A stretch of 64,000 nt of DNA from Aplysia californica (Eukaryota; Mollusca; Gastropoda; Aplysiida; Aplysiidae), in the NCBI RefSeq assembly GCF_000002075.1, contig NW_004797359.1:890998-954997 (forward strand), given 5' to 3'. This document shows positions 36,901 to 49,000 of the stretch, piece by piece. Within the stretch, counting starts at the first letter, position 1. Every line of letters starts with the position of its first letter. Position numbers and translations under genes: made by a program. The notes beneath the pieces were generated by a model that did not search any database, was not told where the DNA came from, and worked only from the letters and a program-made list of their open reading frames with translations.

Positions 36901-37810
36901 TAGAGATCAAGTCAAGCTATTATTGTAAGAATTCTACACCTTATGCTGATTATGGTGCAAATCAACACAAGCAGAAAAAAGTTAAACATTAACTGTGAAG
37001 TTTTATAGATCTAGATCTAGTTGTGGATCATGTACAGTATCTGTACAAGGGAGAAAGCATGGCTTTGGATTTGGAAATAAATGGATTAACACAAGCAGAA
37101 AATTATGTAGGCCTATACAAGGGATGTTTTTTGGCCGCCACTATTTCTCCGAACGTTCGGGAAAATAAAGCTGGGCACTATTTCTCCGAACGTTCGGGAA
37201 AATAAAGCTGGGCACTATTTCTCCGAACACTCTGAAATCACATCCTTTCCCACAAATTTCGGATGTTATATAGAGTATAGGCCTACCAAAGATTGTTTGT
37301 ATACAATATGGTTCAATCGGTCCAAAAAATGTCCGCAGTAAATATTTATATAAAGAAATACTAGTCTACAGTTCCAAACAGTTTTTCGATACAGATGACG
37401 TGTTGCCTATGAAGGGTGCTGCTCTTAAACTTTATGTGTTGTGTTCACTAGTGTGCTGTCTAGATCTAGATCTAGATCTACGGAGGGTTATTGATAAAGA
37501 CACATAGAACTAGCTTCTGCGTTTGTCGCGGCTGCGACCAATCAATCGTGGCTCGATTATTTGGCATTTTTTGGTCGGGGAATAAAAGTCAAATTATGAA
37601 AAAAAAAGAAAACAAGAAAGAAACCGAACCTCGTTGATCTATTGAAAACGTTAGTGTGTAATTTTTTTTCTTGTTATTGTTCTGATGTGTTGTTTTTCTA
37701 TCAATTTTTTTTTGTTCCAGAAAAGGGGGGGGGGGGATGTTGCATAGAGTAACGTCATTTAATTTGATGTTCCTACCTTCATTAGATTCTAAATATATAT
37801 AGCCTACATG

Positions 37811-37860
<50 letters not shown>

Positions 37861-39964
37861 CAGTTGCCAAAACGTGAGACTCTCTTGAGACTCAGTGGTG
37901 CAAAAAAAAATTTCTTACGAATTTGACTCTCTTTTCTGTCAGTCACAGATTGACATTTAGTGCTCATATTCCTAGAGTATCAGAGCAAGGAGATGTACGG
38001 TTTTGGAGATATGGGTCTATTGGTTTGGCAACTACTGTATTTCTTGTATGTAACAGTGATGACAAAAACAGATAAGCAGCAAAGCAAATTATAGACTTAA
38101 AATTCCATTTGTTTAGTAAACAAACACTTTGTACACTATGAACTCCATTCATTTATGGTAATATGAATGGCAAGCTTTGTAACTATGACGCAGTGCACAG
38201 AACATGTCATCATTGTTATGTACAAGAAAGGATACACATTGGACATTATCATTGACAACACATCACAATAGTGAAAGGATGTACAAATACAGTTATCAAA
38301 GCCTCAGTACCAGAAAAACACATGTGTAAAACAATTTTTTAACTAATATGAGGCAAAAGCACAAAATCAATGGAGCTGACTTGTACATAACAGTGATGAC
38401 AAACATGACTTGTACATAACAATGATGACACAATGTACAGGAAAAGACAAAAGTCTTGCCTCCAGAGATAAAAGCGCACTTTAAGAATTAAAAAAAAACA
38501 GGAGAGGTTTTTTATGCTTTGAAACAGATACCAGGTCATATCAAAGACAGTGGATGATCACAATTATGTGGCTAATTATGACAAACAGTACTCGTACATA
38601 ACAGTGATGACAAAACATACTGGGAAAAGGTAAAATCATGCCTACAAAGAACAAATTTGCACTAAGAGATACACAGATCAATAAAGGCGTATTTTGCTTC
38701 TAAATGAATCTTGCATGTATGAAATATATGTTGAAAACTTATTGATATTAGCAGTTATGAAAAATATTACTTGTACATAACAATGATGACACAATGTATT
38801 GGAAAAAGGTATATCATACCAACAAAGAACAAATGTGTATTTTTGAGTTAGACAGATAAACAAGGACATGTTTGTTTATTTGTTTGAGTAAAGAGAGCAC
38901 ACATTACTTTAAAAATGTTTGCTCTTAGGACAATGTAATTTCTTGTACGTTAGTCAGTCTTGTACGGCTGCATGACGACACCCCAAACGTCATCACTGAG
39001 CATAAAAGCTAAATCTATAACCACAGAAATGATCCATCTCTCCTCTCGAAGTTTGTTCACACATCACACTCTTGTTCCAGGAATCCAGTGTAAACACCGC
39101 AATTTCACTAAAATATTCAACAGAGTAGCCTAAAAACACGCAAAACAGCCCAGTACGTCACATTGAACGCAACCTTCTTGTGCGTCACCGGACGCTGAAG
39201 GCAATGACTACTTTCGTTTTTCTGTTTTCCCCGTTGCTTCCGTTGTTCTGGGGACGCGGGTAAGGGGAAGTCACTCAAGAAAACAATTATATCCCGGCAC
39301 TTTTGATGACCCGTTCAAAACAAAAGTGGGCGAAATTCGGACTTCCGGCACGTCGCAAATTGACGACAATAACGGCGAATGTTAAACAGCCGACCGAAAT
39401 CGTAGACCTAGGAACCCGATGTTCCTTTCGCGCATCGCGGCTTTTGAAGTATTGAATAAACGGCGATAGGCAAAGAGATTTAGCCAGCTACGGTGATTCT
39501 ACTGAAAAATAATGGTGTTTTCTGAAACACCTAGTCCGTGACGACACGACAGACGCACAAGTAATCAGAATTGTTCGTCTATTTGCAAACAAATGAACCG
39601 ATTTCTTGAGCAAGTTAACCTTTCTCAATGACAAATAACATAGGATCAAAGCACACGTAAAAAAAAACACACCCAAAAATACTAAATTTTGGACATTCTT
39701 GGAAGTTTGCATTGGTGTGCTCAAAATGACACTCCAGGAATCACTAAAAAACGAACATTTTTGGCACAAAATTTACAAACTCAAGGTTGTAAAGCTGACA
39801 AGGGGTCTGAAACTGCTAATGCAGGTTCTACATCCTATATTTGACCTGTGTATACGTTTTGGAGGAATAAATACTAATGCATCACATTTTATGCACACTA
39901 ATGTGAGATGTGTGTGTTTTTCCCCACGTTTTGGCAATGGCTCATATATATATGTATATATATA

Positions 39965-40019
<55 letters not shown>

Positions 40020-43000
40020 TTTAAATGTGTTATGTTAGAGTGTACATTCCACCAAAACCGATTACATGGACTGACACTGGCAGGCCCCTTAATGTGTGTG
40101 TGTGTGATTCCATAATTTACATATATGTAATATCCTGCACTTTAAAAAAAATTTACGCACATTTATGGTTAAAACCTTGGAGGAACTATAATAGGAGAGG
40201 CCGCGAGTCGCGTAACGTGAAGCCGCTGCAGGCGACGGTCGGCCATGTTTGTGAGATCAGCTCAGTTCTCTCAGTTGTAAACTTAGTGTCAACCGAATGG
40301 CAGTTTGCGTAGCGTTTGGGTCCGGGGGGCCTCTCATTCAAAGGTCCTGGGTTCGAATCCGAGTAGTGACGGAAAAATTTTGTTCTCTAAACTTCTACTT
40401 TCTCTTTCGTCTGCTTTCACCTCCACTTTCTGCCCCTACCTCCTCAGGGCTCCGGACTCTTTCTGCAGCCTTTCTACTGCTACTCCTTGGCTCCTTCTTA
40501 CCTCTGTCTTTCAGCCACACCCCTGATCTTCTGGTAGGAAAGATCTACCCCTAGCCTTCTCGGACAAGGGCGAAAAAATCTCGGAGGTCGCGTATGCAAA
40601 TTGCGCAAATTAAAGGTCCCTTGGTGGTCTAAAAGCGATAAGAGTAGGCTTCGGTCGCCACCCAGGCAAAATTCAAAATTTCCTACCAAATGTTAAAAAA
40701 AATATCAGTCTCTAGCAATGGCACTGAACTTGATGACGAAGTGCCTTCTGATTTAGCCGTAAATGCATCTCACAGTAAAAACAGAATGAAAAAAGATTTA
40801 AGAAAATTCAGTTTGCCATGATGATAACTGCACGTATGTGCCTAGATCTACTCTAGCATACTTGTCAATTTGCTCTGCATGTTGCTTACATTGCTGGTTT
40901 TGTGTTGTTAAGATTGACAAAGCGTTTGAAAATGTGAAACCTGCATCGGTGCCTTTGTTGACTCCAATGTGTCAAAAGTAAATTCCTTGCTGTTTTTTTA
41001 AGTCTCGTCGGAGGTTCGACAGTGCCTTCAAAGAATGTCATTGAAGTGTGTTTGGTGTGTGAATAACATTTTTGATGCCATGTGTCGTCTGTCTGTGCAT
41101 GGGGTGTGACATTGTCAAGAGTGAAATGTCATAAATTAGTGCAATCTGTTTTGAAAATCTTCTTATTATAAGCCTATCATTTCAAATTCTCTATTAATTG
41201 TTCAATACCCTTAACAGTATTTTGTAAAATTTAGATAAAGTGTCTTGGTGTTTTAAAGGTGGCCCTCCCTCCTCGCTTTATTTGGGGGGGGGGCTGTTTT
41301 ATTCTTGTTTTTGTGTGGGGGGGGGGGGGGTAATTTCCACCATCATACTTCACTCTTATCTGCCTTGCCCTCTCCTTCCTCATTCTTCGCCCATCCCATC
41401 CCACCCTCACTACCATCTTTTGTGTAATCATTTTCAATTTTGTTAGAAATATATTCTGTTGTAAGTTTAAGTCAAGAAGACTACGTTTTTGTAAAAATAA
41501 TGTCAGTGATGACATCATATTGCACTGATGAAGTTCTATGACCGAAAAGTCTGCAAATTTTGTTATCCCGTTTATATTTTTGTTTTGATCCTTATTATCC
41601 CTATTTCTTCTCTAAAACAAGTTTTTAAAAATTATCTTACCGTCACAATGTGTATACATAGTACATGTATTACCAGATGTTCGACTGAGTGAGCTGGTAA
41701 TTTGATGCAAGTAAGATTTCTTACTGTCATTATATTGTTACTATCAAGAAGTCTTCGTTTTTGTAAAAATAATGAAGTTCGACTTCCAAAAACTCAGCAA
41801 ATGTTATTATCCCGTTTATAATTTTGTTTTGATCCTTATTATCCCAATTTTGTCTCTAAAACATGTAAAACAGAATATCTTACCATCACAATGTGTATAC
41901 ATAGTACACGTATTACTGTAAATATTCGACTAAATGAGCTGGTAATTTGATGCAAGTAAGATTTGTTAACATCCTTATTACATTACAACTGTACGTGAGT
42001 GCTTATAATGCTGTAATTAACATTGACAAAGACATTTTGAGAGACAATGGAGTCCGAGCAGCTTGTTTTGAAAGGAGATTACGCTGCGTACGCTGCATTG
42101 TTTTGAACTTACAAAGATGGCGGCAGGCCCGATAAGCTCCGCCCTTTCGGCTTCAACTTGGTTGGAACTGTTGAGCGGGCAACGCAACGTTAGGGCCTCT
42201 CCCTATATAGTTACTCCAAGGTTAAAACAGCCAATCTTCTTCGTACAGGTGGACACACGCCCTTATTTGTTAATTTTTGTGGTTGTTTATGGGCTGTTCT
42301 AATTTTGATTTCATTCTGTTGTGAAACCTTTCTTTTTCACGTTTTTACACTCGGCTAAAAATCTCTAGACTAGCTCTTGAAAATTGAAATAGATATAGAC
42401 CCAAAAATTTGCTCGTGTGTGTGTGTATGCTTATGTGCGTGTGTCAGTGGTGTCAGTGTGTCTGTGTGTGGTAGTAAGTGTGTAAGTGGAGAGTGAGGAG
42501 TGTGTGTGTGTGTTTGTTTTTCAGGCTTTATTTCAGCCTTTATTCAGTAACAGTTCAAAGTATACAAAAATAGAAACACAGAATCCTTTCACTCCAGGGC
42601 TCATGAGTCGTTCCTCTCTTTCAGTTTCACTCATCCATTCAATTCCTGTGTTCTCTCACGCGATTCATCCCCGTCCGCATGACTTTCACACCCCACCCCC
42701 TCCCTCCAGGCACACACAAAGAAAATCTCACTCATTCCCTTGCACCCTGCGAACCATGGACAATAATATAGGCAAGATAAAACGGATAAAACACTGCCTT
42801 AGTGCCCTTAGCCACATTCCTTTCGTTCATGAGCTGTGGGCCAGGCCGGGGGCGGGTCGGTGTCGTCGTCTTGTAGTAGTAGTTGCTGTCTCCTGTGGAC
42901 AAGCTCGTACATTCTTCCTTTCACCCACTCTTTCACTCACACTGTCTCTCCATCCACAGCTCAGCTCATCATACGTTCAAAAGTTGCCCACTGGTCATGT

Positions 43001-46000
43001 TTAGTTAGTGTGTGTTTAAGTTTGTGTGTGTACACATATGCATGATGGTGGTGGGTGTGCGGTGAGTGTTACTGAAGGGTGTATGTAGGTGGGCTTGCCA
43101 TGCGGTGTTCCTTCACAGACCAGAGGCAGAATGAAAGTTGGCGCCGAACTCTCGCAATAAATAGGAAAAAAATCACAAGGCCGGAAACCGTTCGGAGAAA
43201 TAAAAATCGGCACTATAAATTTAGGCCTGAATAGCCAGAAATGGCATACTTAGGATGCTCTGAAACCAAAAATTCTCAAACCTGAAGTTCAACTGAGTTT
43301 TTGCAGTTCATACTCGTTATCCATTCTAATGTTTGGTCCTATTCATTTTCAAAGTAGAGCATCCATTTTGAAAGGTATTTTTAATAAAAATAGATCTAGA
43401 CTCTAGATCTAGAATCTAGATCTAGATTGAGTTTTAGAATTTGAGATTAAATTTCGAGATCGTGACTAATTTTATTGTCATTGTAAGTTTGGATTCTGCA
43501 GAAATTTATTTTAGTCATACACTTTTGATGTCCTGCCCCCTTAGGAGTTTTGTTTTTTTTTGTCAAGGAGTGGCCACACGCGTGGTTTTGGTCTAAGGTT
43601 AGAGTTCAAATATTAGGGCGGCATAGAGGTTTTCAAACCTCCCAACTTGTCCTTCTCTTTAAAAGTCAAACCAGGGAAAGTGCTTTTTTTTTTTATAGTA
43701 TTAGAGATTATTCCTAATCTGGCTCCTTTCTAATTGTCATTTGTCCTTTCTTTACTTTGAGATTGGAGACTGATGAAAAGCACGTTTAGTTTGGACACCG
43801 GACAGTTCACTACCTTGAAATGTAAGAGGGAATCCTGAAGCAAAAATGAAATCTTTTGACCAGTTGTTGAGTTATGTTGAGTTATTGAGGGACAGTGGAA
43901 TCCGTAGTCTAAATGTTTTAGTTACAAGTGAAAATCCTTTTTGTACCGTTGTTCTGTACTATAATTGAAGAAAATGTTTTCTGTGAAGTAGAGTGTGTGT
44001 TTCAACTCTTTCACTTCCTCTTTTATCTGCTTAAACTGCTGACCCAGTTTTATTGCTGTGTCACTCTGATAGAGATATGCATTTTTAAGTCAACCACACA
44101 CTTGAGTTGCTTCAGCATTGCATTTATTTTATCAGTTATCTCTAATAGGTGTTTTACCTCTCTTTGAGCATTATATAATATTATGACTTTCACAAAATAT
44201 AAAGTGACAACAAGGAGAATGCATTAAAAAAGATTTGACCTTCTTGTTGTAAGTTAGTAAGTTTGTTACCTCCTCCGTAAGATCTGACCTGTGCGTTAAT
44301 AGAGCCCAATTAATAATTATTTCACAGGAGCCCAGAGAATAATGCATGCAGAACATAAAATTCTGATCAAATAAATGACAGTGCATTAACAGTGGACGAC
44401 TTGTGACTTGTGTGTTGCACAACAGTACTCTTGCTCTTCCTGCCTAACAGAACTGCTCTTCTTGAGTCTTTATGTTTTTAATGGCAATGATTCAAACCCT
44501 GAATGTGGACAACCTTTCTCCTAAGAAAGCATTTGACAACGGAATATCGTTGACTGCAAAATGACATCTTGGTTAGGAAGCTTTTTTTTTAAACTGGAAA
44601 AACTGAATCATTAAATAAATGTGTAGAAACTTAGCGGGTTCTCTTTTATATTTATTATTTTAACCCTGGAGGCGCGCAGGCCCTATTAAATTTAAAGGGC
44701 GTGAGCCAGGCTACCCGGGAAGCGCGCTGGCCCTATATAAAGGGCATAGACGCAGGTCTTTTTCAATAGAAAATTTCAGTATTCCTTATTTGGAAAATTA
44801 TGTAGTAAATTACAGGTCAAAGTTATAAATACTGACCAATGACTTTTCCAAGATATCTTGACCTCGTACAGCGTCTCTTAGCCAAGATATAGATTATTAA
44901 AGTGACGCGGTCCAGCTGAGTGACTACACGCTATGTGTTATTACTTGTTTCGCGGTGCTAATATATTTACTAATTGTTGAGTTTACATCGCTTTTAGCTC
45001 TTTGTTTGTATTTATTTGATCACTTATCATTTTTGAATGGCTCATTCTATCAGCTTTAAGAAAAGATGTGGTTTTATGCCTTTTATCATCTGTTGAGCCA
45101 TAAATGGTCATTTTTCAGTAGCAGGTATACATCTCTGGTATCTCAGCTGATATCCCCCTGCCAAACACCCATCATGTTTACAACCAGTCTGCCGTGGCAG
45201 CTGGGCTTTTTTGGTTGGTTACTTTCGGTGAAACGCTGAGTGCTTCTAGGGTTGAAGTCATAAAATTTGGTTTGTTTCATCATAGTGTACATTAGGTTTG
45301 GACCATTTCACATGAAGTTGCTTGGCCTATTGTGTGATTATCAATTATTTTATATTTTTTGCTTTATATGACTATTTGGATATTGATGTGGGCTGGTTAG
45401 CATTTTTACTTTTATGAGAATTTTGCAGTGTTTCTACACCAGGAGAAAAGAGACTCATTGATTCTGAAAATTTGTGAGTAAATGTGTGTGTGTGGGGGGG
45501 GGGGGGTTGCATCAAAATCATATAGTATAGGATAATTTATTTTTTTGTTTTCATGCCATTGAAAAATATTTCCATGGTTACAATGGAATTCTTTTCTTAT
45601 TTCAGGCACACATGAAATTTCCACCAGATTACCCTTATTCCCCTCCAAGTGTGCGCTTCATCTCAAAGATGTGGCATCCAAATGTGTATGAGGTAAGTTA
45701 GGTTTTTATAATGATATATTTGGAGCATCACGGTGAAATCTGTTGCTTGTCAAAATAATGAAATCAAAGATACTGACATGTTTTCACCTGTTGGGCAACT
45801 TTGATCACCTTTTTCGTCATTACCTCAACACCTTTTATGTCCATTTAAAAACACATTGCTGAATAGATTTCATTGAAAAGGGTTGATGAAAGGCACAAAA
45901 AATGTAAATTTGCAGTTTCCAAAGACACTTCTGTCTACAGCTTTGAAAGTCACCAAACTCTTTTTATTTGGTTGCAATGGCAAGGGGAACTTGTTTTTAA

Positions 46001-49000
46001 ACTTTGGCATCAATGGAAAGATATGTAGGGGAACATTCAAACAAAACAAATCTTGGTTTGAAAAAAAAAAAGATGTTATAGGTTGTAGGCAGTCTCTTTC
46101 CCCCAGGCAAAATTTTCCTTACTTTTCAGCCTCAGGTGTTGGAAGCACTGGTTGTAAATTTTGTTTCTAGTTATGAGGCATGTTCTTGCAGGGGGGGTAA
46201 AAATCAGCATTATTAATGAGAGTGTAATCGGAGATCTCAAACTCAAATTACCTGGGAGCAGCTGGGGGTAGATTCTGGGTGAGCCTGGCTGCATCAAGTA
46301 TTTCACACAAAGAAAATCTCTCAAGTATTTCTTAAAAAGAACAGCTTTGAAATCAAGTTTTTAATTTTTAAGCTGTAACAAACCTGAGCTTGGGTCATAA
46401 AAATACCAAAACCCAAGGCAACATCTCGGCAAAAAGGTCATTTCGAGAAAAACATGGCTGCACAAACACATAACTGTGATTCAATTAGGGGCTGCAAAAT
46501 ATCGTCCTGCGGACTGCAATCTGGGTTCTGCTAGTTTGGAGCACCAAGTGTAATCATTTAACTAAAATTTTATTTTGTCTTCTTTGACATAATGTGTTTT
46601 TTTGGTAGTCACTCTTTTAAAAATAAAATCATTTGTAATGTAATAATAATGATATCCATTTATCTTTTGCACAATGTCTGTTTGTTTTACTCTTTGGTTT
46701 TTCTTTTTTTTTTTTATCTTTAGAATGGAGAAGTTTGCATCTCCATCCTCCACCCACCTGTTGATGATCCGCAAAGTGGTGAACTGCCATCAGAACGTTG
46801 GAACCCAACTCAGACTGTCAGGTAAATTCATGAAAGATGTGTTTAAAAAACATTATTTCTTTGAAAATTATTTCAAATCCCTCACGTATGAAATTATTTT
46901 GAAGCAGAGTTACACTCTCTCCAAGTTTTGGTTAAGTGGGTTGAGAAATTTAAAAAGCCGTAGGGATTTATTTCATGTTTATTTTCGAGATGGCTGTTTT
47001 CCTTAACAATCAGGCATATACTAAAGAGTTTATGGAAAGATCTCACTATATCTAACACATGTGTGTAAATAGATTTTATCTCAGGTTCCTTGGTTAGAAA
47101 ATGAGGGTCAAGGGTCGCTCCTGTCCTTAAGTAGTAAAACAGGAGCATTGGTAGGTGGTTACTGTGCATAGACCATGTTCCAGTGAATAGCAGCGTGTAA
47201 TAAACTGATGTGTGATGTTTGATTTCAAAAGTCTGAAATATCTTTTTAAATTAATAAAATCAATGCAGGGCTCTCAGCATTTTTTTTATATTTTTATTTT
47301 CTCAAAAAAAGATAAAACAAAGAGATTTGAACCATCTGACATATAGCCAAGAAAAATTTCCCTCCTGGACAATAAAGTATTATCTTATCCAGGGAATACG
47401 TTTTTCCGGGGGGTTTTTTGTTATGGTCATTGTACGGTCTTAAGTCCATTCTCCGTTCATCGGATATGTTCTCCATTAACCACGCAAAAATGGTTGTGCA
47501 GGAAGCCGATTTTCCATTTTGTTCCTTATACAGACGGTGTGACACGAGGATCCATATTTTTAATCAACGGAAATACACTCCCTGAATCAAAATGCGCACG
47601 ATCAACCAGATCTTAGGTTTTAATTTCAAATGTATGCCGGGCTTAGCCTTGCGGATTCAGTCTCACACTTTAGAGATATCTAGATCTAGATCTGCGGCAG
47701 CCAAAGATTATCAGTCTCGAAAAAAATTTAAGTTATTTTTACAGAAGTCTAGTGGCATCACAGCGTATCTTATCCTAATTTCAATACCCTGGAAAGGAAG
47801 TTGCCTTCTTGAGAAATAAATGCCGAAAGCCAGAACTTAATAGCATTAAATACAGCGCACAAGAGTCACAATAAAATGAGATTTTGTTATCCACTTGTAG
47901 TTTTGTTTTAAAATTGTGTTTTGACAAAGAAAGACAGCATCCCTCTAGTGTGCTTTGCAAGACGTTCTATCATGCTTACTGGTTTTTAATGTGCCTATGG
48001 TATTTCTAATGGTTGTGGCTTACAAAAGTTGTACGAAAATGTGTATTTTTGTGTTATCAGTAACTATTACAACTGGTTTCTCTTTTTCAGAACAATTTTA
48101 CTAAGTGTGATTTCATTGCTAAATGAGCCCAACACATTCTCTCCTGCTAATGTGGATGCCTCCGTCATGTTCAGAAAATGGAAGGAGTCCAAGGGAAAAG
48201 AGAAAGAATACGAGAACATCATCAGGTGGGTTCCCCGAGGTCTCTGAGGTTACCACATTTGTGAATGTATGCCGTTTTAGGGTTTATGTTTGTTGACTTT
48301 TTTAAGTATAAGGTTGTGGGAGGAGGGGGGGGGGGATTCCTTGACTGAGGTGACTTTCTTCATGACGTAGATTAAGCCTGAAGAGGGTTCAGTGTGCTTT
48401 AAGATTATACTCAGACCTCTAAGTGCTCCTGAAATTTTTGACTCCGACACCAAAATTTTTCCACCGTGGCCGGCTGTTTCTGACCGACCAAAATTTTCAT
48501 GCGAAATTGTCTATTTTGGCAAAGATAGGAACAGAAATGCTCACTAAGAAAATAAGAAGAAGACAACGCATTTCCGGCCGCCATTTGCATATCCCATATA
48601 AACAGAGGTGTCCGCAGACATTATACCCAGTGCCCATTGACAAGATCGGTTCGGTTTGATGATTGAGGGCGTAAAGCTATAATTGTGGCACAAACTGATC
48701 TCCCGACTCGTGGCCTCAAATGTGTTGTTTTCAAGGCCCGAGACGGAGGATCGGTTTGTATAATTAGTAAAACCGATCTCCCAATGGGCACTGGGTATTA
48801 CATGATGAGCCATTATTTGAAATGGTCAGTCATCGTGTCGGTAGTGACGGTAGTATGCTGGTTTGCACAAGGAAAAGTTACGATTTTTGTGGGTGCTCTT
48901 TCAAAGTTTAGCTTTTCTTTCTGCCCGAAAAGGTTTTCTTTTATGACAAGGGCTGTTTTACAGTTTGATTTTTGTTTCTGCCGCAATTTTGATTAAAATT

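Larger units (their letters stand above)
40167..42228. repeat. Inverted repeat pair bounding 2 kb
   Basis: GGTTAAAACCTTGGAGGAAC at 40167 matches the reverse complement at 42228 (CTCCAAGGTTAAAAC), and the similarity continues inward through AGGAGAGGCC and AACG. It may be one element of 2.06 kb that later took in the SINE at 40324, or two facing copies of a smaller one. No target duplication was identified. Confidence 0.55.

Noticed and set aside
39488-39769. Minus-strand frame of 93 residues with a hydrophobic stretch
   Set aside because: It lies in a UBE2R2 intron, has no recognisable family, no sensible context and a composition expected from AT-rich DNA.
42486-43004. Longest unassigned frame in the window, 172 residues on the plus strand
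   Set aside because: It starts in a GT-rich patch, resembles no family I know, and has simple Pro/Ser-rich composition. It lies within UBE2R2 intron 1.
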